DNA of 6,904 nucleotides from Desulfosporosinus sp. UBA4726. Lineage in GTDB: Bacteria > Bacillota > Desulfitobacteriia > Desulfitobacteriales > Desulfitobacteriaceae. The stretch is taken from NCBI GenBank assembly GCA_002404215.1, contig DHJG01000108.1, positions 23,533-30,436 on the forward strand, read 5' to 3'. This document shows positions 1 through 6,904 of the stretch, in pieces. A program made the position numbers and the translations under genes. Positions within the stretch are counted from its first letter, which is position 1; every line of letters begins with the position of its first letter. The notes under the pieces are model-generated. The model saw nothing but the letters and a program-made list of their open reading frames with translations, ran no database searches and was not told the DNA's origin.

Positions 1-3000
1 CATGACCAATAAGGGCATTAGAAATTCGAACATCGTTCCACTCCAGGAAACTAAACTTCGTTTTCCTTTGGCCAGTGTCAAAGAACGTCCCAATTTGAAC
101 CAATGACTGTGGGGCACATCCCCTTTAGCGATCGCAACAAAGCTAGCCTGGCGAGCCTCGGAGGCCAACAAGTCATAATAGGACTTATCAAGCATGCTTT
201 CTGCAACACGATAGCCAATCGAAAAAAGTTGACGTGATTTATCAAACAGCGGACAGAAATCTGTAGCCATGGCCATCGCCTCAAGCCGCTGCTGTAAATC
301 CTCTGACCTCTGAATATAATCCTGAATCTTGATAAGTGCCGGCTGAATCATCTTCTCGATCTCAGGGGGGAAAACCCCTTCCGTCAGTCCATCGGTATAG
401 CCTTTAGCAAGTCCAACTAAACTATATTTTTTGTAAACATGCATGTCTAGAGGTGCCTGTGTTACCAAGTATTTGGAGTTAAGCACCCATGGGAAAATTT
501 CTCCCATCTCCTGACGAAAGGATTGAACCATTGTATCTAGACGACGTGCCCAATATAGGCCCTCTTGACTTAATTCATATTCTAAAAAGAGCGCTGGCCA
601 GAGGGACAATAGATTCATCCAACTCTCAAGATTCCAAGCCTCATCTGAAGCAAGAACCTGATCAAGTGTCTGCTCGAATCTATCAAGCTCTTCATAGGTA
701 CCCTTGCCTACCACCTCAATCAATAAGTTATAAGTATCCTTAAGACCACGGGCTAATTGCTGATCTAACAACGGTTTATCTCTTATAGTTTCAGCAAGCC
801 CGGATTTCAGGGTCAACAAATACACCACAAAGTTTCCGCTATCAACCGTAGACACATAACGCGGCTCTAAGGGCAAGAGACTCTGGGTATCGTACCAATT
901 GTAAAGATGCCCCTCCCATTGCCCCAAACCTTCAATAGTTTGTAACGTGTGCTCAATTCGTTCATACATAGATCCTAAGGTGATGTACCCGAAGTCCCTT
1001 GCTGACAAATTTGTCAAAAGTGCTAGTCCTATGTTCGTGGGTGACGTCCGATGGGCGACGCCGTTCGGGGGATCGATTTGAACATTATCTGGAGGAAGCC
1101 AGTGATCCTCGAGACAGACAAATTCTTCAAAAAAGGCCCATATTTTTCTGGCAAAGCGTCGCAACGCGATTTGTTCCGATAACGAGAGTATTTCTTTAGT
1201 GTGGCGATTGGGTACGCTTACGCGATAAGCAACCCAAAGGGAGGACATCCATACAATCGCTAAAGGGATAAATTGCCCTAACTTCGTTGGAAAAGAATAG
1301 CTAACTGTTAAAACCGCTAACAAGACAAATAGAACAACCGGCCACATCGTACGATACATTGTTTTGAAGCTGACATCTAAACGTTTATCCGTATCTGCGG
1401 CAGTTTCCCATTCTAACAGATATCGATGTGAAATAAACTGTCGATATATGCTTCGCGTGATTGCATCTAGCATGATTAATGCCTGATATGGAAGGAACAC
1501 AAACTGGAGCGCAAATTGAGTTAGCAAGGTCAAGAGATCTTGGCCAATATTTCCCTTTTCTGGTCCTTCCATAAATAATTTACTAAACATGAATAAAACC
1601 ATCGGCCACATTAAACTCAGGGAAATTATTCCTACCCACATCCACGGCTCCCCGGATAGGACCGTAAATGCTAAGATAAGCAGGAGTAACTGTGCCGGGG
1701 CTTCTAGACTTCTTCTTAAATTATCGAAAATCTTCCAGCGTGAAACACAAGGAATCGGTTTAAATAGCCAAGGTAAGAGCTGCCAATCCCCTCTGACCCA
1801 GCGGTGTTGTCGGCGCATATACGCAAGATAGCTAGCTGGATAACCATCGACCAGCTCTATATCTGTCACGAGTCCTGCTCTTGCATATAGCCCCTCTAAC
1901 AAATCATGACTGAGAATAGTATTCTCCGGAAAGGCCTTATGCGTTACCTGATGGAAGACATTTACATCATAGATTCCCTTACCTGTAAAAATCCCTTCTC
2001 CAAACAAGTCTTGATAAACATCCGACACCGCCGTTGTATAGGGATCAACTCCAACTCTACCAGAAAAAATACGGGTGAATTTAGAAGTGTTTGCGCTCAG
2101 AATTGAGACCCCTACACGCGGTTGCAGAATCCCATACCCTTGTACCACTCGACTTCCATCCTCACTCAGATGCGGGGCATGCAGAGGGTGGGCGAGCGTT
2201 CCAATCAGTTTTTTAGCCGTCCCCTGTGGTAATTGGGTATCTGCATCCAGCGTAATAACATAACGGAAGGTTGAAAGGATTGATAATTCACCAATTTGAA
2301 CATCGTAGCTTGTTGCCCCATCTTGGCGCAAAAGACAGTTAAACTCGGCAAGTTTACCACGTTTTCTCTCCCAGCCCATCCAGGCAGCTTCGGCAGCATT
2401 GTAAATCCGTTTGCGGTGAAAGAAGTAAAATCTACTTTGGCCGTACTTGTGGTTTAGAGTTTCAATCGCTACAGTTGCCACCGCAATAATTTCCTCATCG
2501 CCTTGAACAACTGCAGACGACGCGTCCATAAAATCGCCCAATAATGCAAAGTGCAAATTTGTGTCTCGATTGGCAAGATAATAGACTTCGATTTCGTCAA
2601 TGAGTTCTTTGACCCGCTCCACACCCGTCAAAAGTGTAGGTACCACGACCATTGTTCGTAGTTCTTCAGGAATCCCTTCCCTCAACTCTAATTTTGGTAA
2701 GAAAGTTGGAGAGAAAAGTTTTGAAGCAGCCCAATTAATCAAGGGAATCATCAAACTACTTGCCCAAATCAACAGCCCTAGAAGTAAAACAACATGGACC
2801 ATGGAGAGTGGATTTACCTGTAAGGCGTACGATAAAATCCAAGCACATAGACCTCCTGTTCCGATCAACAAACTACCAAAATAATATAAAACAGGCTTCT
2901 TTCGAATCGCGCCACGAATCTTACTTCCAAGGCTTTGGGATTCTCCGTAGTCGTGTCTCAATTCCTGTTCGAGCTCAAAACGTCCGAACCCAAGCAAATC

Positions 3001-4101
3001 ATAACCCACATGGGACGATACAGACTCCCCTTGCTCAAATGCTTTTTCCGCTCGGGATAGCACTTTTCGAGCAACGACCAATTCTGAAACTTTGAAGCGT
3101 AGAGCAATTTTTTCCACCTGATGGCGATAAGCGTCTCGTGATTCGAAGTCCATTTCGCTATAAACCCCACTCGGGTCCTTTTTAAAAACACGCTCCACTA
3201 AGCTAACTTCTTCAAAGAAGCGAGGCCAATCTTCAGAGGTGATAAGATGAATGCTCAAAATAGCATGCCCCATAGTCACCTGATACATAGTCTGACGTTG
3301 ACGCTCAAGTTTTGCTAGTTCTTCAATCGTTGTGTCTTGCTTGGCAACAAAACGATCGACCCAGTGTAAAAGCGGTGCTGCGTCCACGCCGAGGTCCCGC
3401 AGGCGTTTAAGGATTTGTTCGGCATAGGCCGAAGAATATTCCTCTTGGGGACTGAGTGTTTTCAGTATTACTTCCCATTCTTCTGGTCCATGCTCTGATT
3501 CCAGAAAAGGCGACAACCAATGGTCCGCGGCATCTCTCTCCTTTTGTGTAAAAAGAATTTGCTCGGTTAGCCTCCTAATGTTCTCTAAAAGCACAATGCG
3601 TAACATAATGGGTATTGCCCATATTTCTCCGCTTGACAAGGGTACTTGCACCTGATATGCGTTTATAAACGCTTTGAGCGTGTCGCTTTGCAATTGACTA
3701 TCTGTATGTTCGATGAGTTCAACTAATAACCCGTAAATTCGCGGGTAACCTTGAAAATCGCCACTGGAGTTTCTTGGCAATTGACGTTCAAATTTACTAG
3801 GCAGACTTCTTAGAATCTCCTCTCTTAAGTCTTTCAAACTGTAGAAGTTGTCTAATAACCATTCCGTTGCTGGTACAATATCCTGTGTTCGCGATGAGTA
3901 TGCCGTAATCTCACGATAAGCCTGCTTTAAGTACTTCATATTCTGCAAAACCCTGGGTAACAATGTCCGTTTTGAATGATCGGTTCCCTGATTGGCATTA
4001 AATTTTGCAATTTCTTCGGCATGAATAAGCAAATCTTCCCCATTAAGGACAATATCTTTATATGGTTTATCTTTCGTAATTGATCGTGTGAAAAACTTCA
4101 T
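1..4101 (-). CDS. ndvB: Cyclic beta-1,2-glucan synthase family protein (NdvB/ChvB/Cgs), N-terminal 1367 residues, cut by the window edge
   Basis: The frame opens with ATG at 4101 and has no stop before base 1, so the 3' part is missing. Known members have about 2800 residues: they polymerise UDP-glucose into beta-1,2-glucan at the cytoplasmic membrane, then trim and cyclise it. Residues 1-400 are a soluble helical region with family signatures (PATEWLLDNF 77-86, QGYPRIYGL 117-125, DPSGVYSEMDF 309-319). Membrane segments lie at about 404-427 and 433-458. The GT84 domain spans about 483-780, with LDADTQLP (D619, D621 as the DxD metal/UDP site), GEGIFTGKGIYD 701-712, SHDLLEG 731-737 (D733 a likely catalytic acid) and RQHRWVRGDWQ 764-774. 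More membrane segments follow at about 803-842, possibly 856-880, and 919-961. From C1283 the sequence matches the start of the glucoamylase-like cyclisation domain (SYYDLLASEAR, FVAIAKGDVP, VSWSGTMFEFLMPLLVM). A C-terminal GH94 domain is expected from family knowledge but not seen. The ATG follows a GGAG site. Family assignment is secure; the glucan product is inferred. Confidence 0.9.
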   Translation of the reverse strand, partial: MKFFTRSITKDKPYKDIVLNGEDLLIHAEEIAKFNANQGTDHSKRTLLPRVLQNMKYLKQAYREITAYSSRTQDIVPATEWLLDNFYSLKDLREEILRSLPSKFERQLPRNSSGDFQGYPRIYGLLVELIEHTDSQLQSDTLKAFINAYQVQVPLSSGEIWAIPIMLRIVLLENIRRLTEQILFTQKERDAADHWLSPFLESEHGPEEWEVILKTLSPQEEYSSAYAEQILKRLRDLGVDAAPLLHWVDRFVAKQDTTIEELAKLERQRQTMYQVTMGHAILSIHLITSEDWPRFFEEVSLVERVFKKDPSGVYSEMDFESRDAYRHQVEKIALRFKVSELVVARKVLSRAEKAFEQGESVSSHVGYDLLGFGRFELEQELRHDYGESQSLGSKIRGAIRKKPVLYYFGSLLIGTGGLCAWILSYALQVNPLSMVHVVLLLGLLIWASSLMIPLINWAASKLFSPTFLPKLELREGIPEELRTMVVVPTLLTGVERVKELIDEIEVYYLANRDTNLHFALLGDFMDASSAVVQGDEEIIAVATVAIETLNHKYGQSRFYFFHRKRIYNAAEAAWMGWERKRGKLAEFNCLLRQDGATSYDVQIGELSILSTFRYVITLDADTQLPQGTAKKLIGTLAHPLHAPHLSEDGSRVVQGYGILQPRVGVSILSANTSKFTRIFSGRVGVDPYTTAVSDVYQDLFGEGIFTGKGIYDVNVFHQVTHKAFPENTILSHDLLEGLYARAGLVTDIELVDGYPASYLAYMRRQHRWVRGDWQLLPWLFKPIPCVSRWKIFDNLRRSLEAPAQLLLLILAFTVLSGEPWMWVGIISLSLMWPMVLFMFSKLFMEGPEKGNIGQDLLTLLTQFALQFVFLPYQALIMLDAITRSIYRQFISHRYLLEWETAADTDKRLDVSFKTMYRTMWPVVLFVLLAVLTVSYSFPTKLGQFIPLAIVWMSSLWVAYRVSVPNRHTKEILSLSEQIALRRFARKIWAFFEEFVCLEDHWLPPDNVQIDPPNGVAHRTSPTNIGLALLTNLSARDFGYITLGSMYERIEHTLQTIEGLGQWEGHLYNWYDTQSLLPLEPRYVSTVDSGNFVVYLLTLKSGLAETIRDKPLLDQQLARGLKDTYNLLIEVVGKGTYEELDRFEQTLDQVLASDEAWNLESWMNLLSLWPALFLEYELSQEGLYWARRLDTMVQSFRQEMGEIFPWVLNSKYLVTQAPLDMHVYKKYSLVGLAKGYTDGLTEGVFPPEIEKMIQPALIKIQDYIQRSEDLQQRLEAMAMATDFCPLFDKSRQLFSIGYRVAESMLDKSYYDLLASEARQASFVAIAKGDVPHSHWFKLGRSLTLAKGKRSLVSWSGTMFEFLMPLLVM

Positions 4102-4108
4102 TCTTCGT

Positions 4109-4115
4109 CTCCATC
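4109..4115 (-). promoter_or_regulatory. Ribosome binding site of the glucan synthase gene
   Basis: The minus strand reads GATGGAG, with GGAG (4112-4109) seven bases before the ATG at 4101. The spacing is standard and fixes the start. No other in-frame start upstream has a comparable site. Confidence 0.7.
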
Positions 4116-4173
4116 TATTTTTTACATCCATTTAAGCATTATTCCCACTTCTCCTTACTTCATTCATCATAAA

Positions 4174-4210
4174 GAAACATCCTAGCCATTTATCATGGCT
4201 AGGATGTTTC
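4174..4210 (-). terminator. Hairpin terminator after ftsK
   Basis: A perfect 16-bp inverted repeat (4174-4189 paired with 4195-4210) encloses a 5-base loop. It begins 36 bases after the ftsK stop codon. On the minus strand the stem ends in GTTTC and continues TTTAT, so the U-rich tail is short and broken. On the plus strand the stem is followed by AAAGTTT, a poorer tail, and no plus-strand gene needs it. The best reading is an intrinsic terminator for ftsK, possibly leaky because of the weak tail. A processing or mRNA-stabilising hairpin between two cotranscribed genes is the alternative. The remaining 72 bases to the glucan synthase start show a Shine-Dalgarno but no convincing -35/-10 pair. 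Confidence 0.7.
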
Positions 4211-4246
4211 AAAGTTTATCGATAACTAACTGTCACTAATACTTCT

Positions 4247-6814
4247 TTATCCAAAACGCTCATTAAATTCTTCTAGGGTTAAGAGCACCTGCCGAGGCTT
4301 ACTTGCTTCGTATGCTCCGACGACCCCTTGTTCTTCGAGCATATCCATTAAGCGTGCCGCACGAGCATACCCTAATTTTAAGCGACGTTGAAGATAGGAT
4401 ACCGATGCAATGCTCGTCTTGATAAAAAGCTGACCTGCGTCAATAAATAAGGCATCATCCGGTCCATTGCTCTCTTCGTTTTTCAGGGTTGTTTCAGCAA
4501 AAAGTCGTTCTGGATCGAGATACTCCGGTCTACCTAATCCTTTCCAATGCAAAATTACCCGGTGTACTTCATCATCCGTGACTAAACAGCCTTGCACACG
4601 CAGTGCTTTATTCACGCCCAGAGGGGAATAAAGCATATCTCCTCGCCCGAGAAGTTTTTCTGCGCCCGTTGCATCAAGAATGGTGCGCGAATCGATCTGA
4701 GACGAAACTGCAAAGGAAATCCGGCTCGGTATATTGGCCTTAATCACCCCGGTAATTACATCAACTGATGGGCGTTGTGTCGCAATCACCAAATGAATCC
4801 CTGCTGCCCGAGCCATTTGAGCTAAGCGACAAATAGCTTCTTCAACTTCCCCAGCTGCAACCATCATTAAATCGGCCAATTCATCGATGATCACAACAAT
4901 AAAAGGCAGTGCCGGTGTTTCTCTTATAGTTTCCAATGCTTTAAATTTGTTATAACGTTCGATATCCCGAACTCCTGAAGCTGCAAAGAGTTCATATCGG
5001 TTTTCCATTTCTTTGACAATCCATTTCAAAGCACTGGCTGCCTTCTTAGGGTCTACCACGACCGGCGCCAAAAGATGAGGAATACCATTATACTGACTGA
5101 GCTCCACCATCTTTGGATCCACAAGCAGGAACTTTACTTCATCAGGAGTTGCATTGAAGAGAATGGAATTAATGATCGTTGTAATACATACACTTTTCCC
5201 CGAGCCTGTGGCTCCGGCCACAAGGAGATGCGGCATTTTTATCAAGTCTGCAATAATCGGTTGATCTGCGATATCTTTCCCTAAGGCTACCTTAAGTTTA
5301 GAAGGATATTCTCCGAAGCTAGTTGTCTCTAGCACCTCTCGAAACGGTACAGAGCGAGCCTGTTTATTCGGAACTTCAATCCCTATAGCTGCTTTTCCAG
5401 GAATTGGAGCTTCAATGCGTACATCCCGAGCAGCAAGGCCAAGGGCAATATCATCGGAAAGATTCACAATCTTACTGATTTTAACACCTGGTGCTGGGGC
5501 TAACTCATACCTAGTGATAACTGGTCCACTTGTTACACGAATAACTTTGGCTTTGACTCCAAAATCCAAGAGCACTTTTTCTAACAGCTTAGACGTTTCA
5601 GTATCCTGAATTATTACTCGCTCTGGCACTATATCTAGTAAATCGAAATTGGGGAATTCCCATTGATATCCCCTTTCAACGGTGTTCACAACCTGTGGTT
5701 TTTTCGCCTCTTCAAGCCGAACTTGCACTTCCTCAACTAACGGAGTAACTTGCACCGTACTGTTTGGTTTCAATTCTAAGGCAGCAGCCACCGGAGCTAC
5801 TAACTCATTTATTTCTACAAATGTACTTACCGTCTCCAACGACTCGTCCTCCGTATCGTTTTCCGTATCGTCCACTAACGCAGCTTGGTTCGTTAGTTCA
5901 TTGGTTGGTTCCTTCGGCTCAATCGTCAATTCTCCTCTGGAATTTGCATCTAATATTGATATTATTTTCGTATCAAGCTCTAGCTTGGAAATCGAACACT
6001 CAACAACTTGAGCTATCTGCTCTGCCTCGTCGATTGTTCTACTCCCTTCCCTCAAATCACCTACATAATCCAACGTCTCCGGATCTAGGGGCTTTTCATC
6101 TATTCGAAATTGGGCTAAAAATTCTTCTTGATCTGCTTGTGACTTAAACGCCGAAGAAAACGGTTTTGGTTTTTCAGGCGATATTCTCGCTACTTCCTTA
6201 AGTATAAAACTATCCTGAGGGATCCGTCGTTCCAATTTTTCCTCATGGTCAACTTCCTCAATATAATCTTCAAGCCCTTTTAAAGTTGCCATTTTACGAG
6301 GTTTATTTGGAAAATTTGAGTTCCCTATCCCAAAATAAGATGGAAAGTCCCGCCCTAATTCTTCCATTTCTTCTGCCTTTTGAGCATCTTCATCCTTCAT
6401 TTCAACCCATTCCGGTGATGAAAAGTATTGATTAAACCCCTGCAAACTAACAAGTTGCCCAGCTGGAAGAGATATACCACCTTTAGCAACATTGTCATGT
6501 TTGAAGATTGATTTATTTGCTTGCGCTGGACTCTGATGACCATACTGCCTCTCTCTGCGCTTCCCCGGCGCCTTAAAGCCCCTTGTAGATATTAGAGGTC
6601 CTGATCTCGTCCAGAGAAAGAATGATAATACCAAACATAAGAATAGCCCAACCCAGGCCATACTTCCCATAATCGATGAAAACATGGAATAAATCTGTTT
6701 TCCAATAAAAAGACCAAAAGCGCCACCTAACAACCCTATCAAAGAGAACAATAACAAAAATACACTTAAAAATTTGGACCAAGAATGATTTGGACCTTTT
6801 TCCCTTTTCGGCAC
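4247..6814 (-). CDS. ftsK: FtsK/SpoIIIE-family DNA translocase
   Basis: Membrane-anchored hexameric ATPase that pumps double-stranded DNA through the closing septum; in spore formers the same family moves the chromosome into the forespore. From GTG 6814 the protein has 855 residues (861 if GTG 6832 is used). Membrane segments lie at about 15-38 and 49-68, followed by a linker to about residue 380 with acidic stretches and a near-exact 12-base duplication (5850-5871) encoding repeated DTE. The alpha/beta motor starts at WEFPNFDLLD (385-394). Walker A is GATGSGKS (534-541), followed by DPKMVELSQYNGIPHLL (566-582), Walker B FIVVIIDE (638-645, D644/E645) and QRPSVDVITG (680-689). The C-terminal winged-helix gamma domain (787-844, SYLQRRLKLGYARAARLMD) reads orienting DNA octamers. 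All catalytic motifs are intact. Most relatives have four membrane segments, whereas SftA has none, so this anchor is unusual. Whether it acts in division, sporulation or both cannot be told from sequence. The stop is TAA at 4249-4247. Confidence 0.95.
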   Translation of the reverse strand: MPKREKGPNHSWSKFLSVFLLLFSLIGLLGGAFGLFIGKQIYSMFSSIMGSMAWVGLFLCLVLSFFLWTRSGPLISTRGFKAPGKRRERQYGHQSPAQANKSIFKHDNVAKGGISLPAGQLVSLQGFNQYFSSPEWVEMKDEDAQKAEEMEELGRDFPSYFGIGNSNFPNKPRKMATLKGLEDYIEEVDHEEKLERRIPQDSFILKEVARISPEKPKPFSSAFKSQADQEEFLAQFRIDEKPLDPETLDYVGDLREGSRTIDEAEQIAQVVECSISKLELDTKIISILDANSRGELTIEPKEPTNELTNQAALVDDTENDTEDESLETVSTFVEINELVAPVAAALELKPNSTVQVTPLVEEVQVRLEEAKKPQVVNTVERGYQWEFPNFDLLDIVPERVIIQDTETSKLLEKVLLDFGVKAKVIRVTSGPVITRYELAPAPGVKISKIVNLSDDIALGLAARDVRIEAPIPGKAAIGIEVPNKQARSVPFREVLETTSFGEYPSKLKVALGKDIADQPIIADLIKMPHLLVAGATGSGKSVCITTIINSILFNATPDEVKFLLVDPKMVELSQYNGIPHLLAPVVVDPKKAASALKWIVKEMENRYELFAASGVRDIERYNKFKALETIRETPALPFIVVIIDELADLMMVAAGEVEEAICRLAQMARAAGIHLVIATQRPSVDVITGVIKANIPSRISFAVSSQIDSRTILDATGAEKLLGRGDMLYSPLGVNKALRVQGCLVTDDEVHRVILHWKGLGRPEYLDPERLFAETTLKNEESNGPDDALFIDAGQLFIKTSIASVSYLQRRLKLGYARAARLMDMLEEQGVVGAYEASKPRQVLLTLEEFNERFG

Positions 6815-6822
6815 ACCTTTCC

Positions 6823-6828
6823 ACCTCC
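6823..6828 (-). promoter_or_regulatory. Ribosome binding site of ftsK, deciding the start at 6814
   Basis: GGAGGT on the minus strand lies 8 bases before the GTG at 6814, an ideal spacing. It sits inside the first codons of the longer frame that begins at GTG 6832. That upstream GTG has only a weak AAGAAG before it and falls almost on the predicted transcription start, so initiation at 6814 is favoured. Confidence 0.75.
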
Positions 6829-6841
6829 ACACTTCTTATCC

Positions 6842-6871
6842 ATTATGGTAGATGAGCTAGGAGAATGTCAA
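6842..6871 (-). promoter_or_regulatory. Sigma-A-type promoter of ftsK
   Basis: The minus strand shows a perfect -35 TTGACA (6871-6866), an 18-bp spacer and a -10 CATAAT (6847-6842, 5 of 6 matches to TATAAT). Transcription should start near 6836-6834, giving a leader of about 20 bases before the GTG at 6814. A run of eight A (6883-6876) lies just upstream of the -35 and could act as an UP element. This suggests vegetative, housekeeping expression of ftsK as its own unit, though cotranscription from upstream genes cannot be excluded. Confidence 0.75.
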
Positions 6872-6904
6872 AAGGTTTTTTTTATACCTGTGCAGAAAGT
6901 ATAA

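Noticed and set aside
489..3095. Several plus-strand open frames of 60-111 codons across the left 4 kb, and a 77-codon minus-strand frame at 2958-3191
   Set aside because: All lie opposite or out of frame within the continuous glucan synthase frame, which carries conserved motifs throughout; their translations show no recognisable domain.
4122..4139. A five-codon leader frame (MLKWM) before the glucan synthase, with AAGGAG 11 bases upstream
   Set aside because: Too short and too loosely spaced from its putative ribosome site to distinguish from chance; no attenuator-like alternative hairpin is seen.
4174..4210. The perfect inverted repeat as an insertion-sequence end or repeat element
   Set aside because: It is a single short-loop hairpin just after a stop codon, with no second copy, transposase or target duplication in the window.
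5075..6147. Plus-strand open frames of 64-127 codons opposite ftsK, including serine/threonine-rich ones
   Set aside because: They are antisense shadows of the ftsK linker and motor; their Ser/Thr richness mirrors the acidic codons on the other strand.
6573..6830. An 85-codon hydrophobic minus-strand frame overlapping the start of ftsK
   Set aside because: It is the +1-shifted frame through the ftsK membrane segments; T-rich codons give hydrophobic residues in either frame, and it lacks its own ribosome binding site.
6860..6888. Possible forespore sigma-F/G -35 (GTATA) upstream of ftsK
   Set aside because: No matching -10 element at the required distance; the overlapping sigma-A promoter is far better.

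Overview
The window holds two genes, both on the minus strand, so it is read from right to left. It looks like ordinary low-to-mid GC chromosomal DNA from an anaerobic, spore-forming type of Firmicute. A Desulfosporosinus/Desulfitobacterium-like member of the Clostridia is my best guess. This rests on protein character, Gram-positive GGAGG-type ribosome binding sites and a GTG start; no taxonomic marker gene is present.

Right part (6904 to 4247): a sigma-A-type promoter (TTGACA, 18 bp, CATAAT) with an A-tract upstream drives a complete FtsK/SpoIIIE DNA translocase of about 855 residues. The motor and the C-terminal DNA-reading gamma domain are intact. The N-terminus shows only two membrane segments followed by a linker of roughly 310 residues with acidic stretches. 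Promoter and Shine-Dalgarno positions favour a GTG start at 6814 over the longest open frame, which begins at GTG 6832.

Middle (4246 to 4102): a 145-bp gap with a perfect 16-bp hairpin that probably ends ftsK transcription, then a Shine-Dalgarno for the next gene.

Left part (4101 to 1): one uninterrupted reading frame of 1367 codons that runs off the left edge. It is the N-terminal half of a giant cyclic beta-1,2-glucan synthase (NdvB/ChvB/Cgs family). It has an N-terminal helical region, a GT84 glycosyltransferase domain flanked by membrane segments, and the start of the glucoamylase-like cyclisation domain. The GH94-type phosphorylase domain expected at the C-terminus lies outside the window.

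The two genes have no obvious functional link and are probably separate transcription units. I see no RNA genes, insertion sequences, CRISPR arrays or phage genes, and no previously undescribed system. The points worth a second look are the glucan synthase in a probable Gram-positive, the reduced membrane anchor of the translocase, the start-site correction, and three KOPS/SRS-like octamers that all lie on the minus strand.
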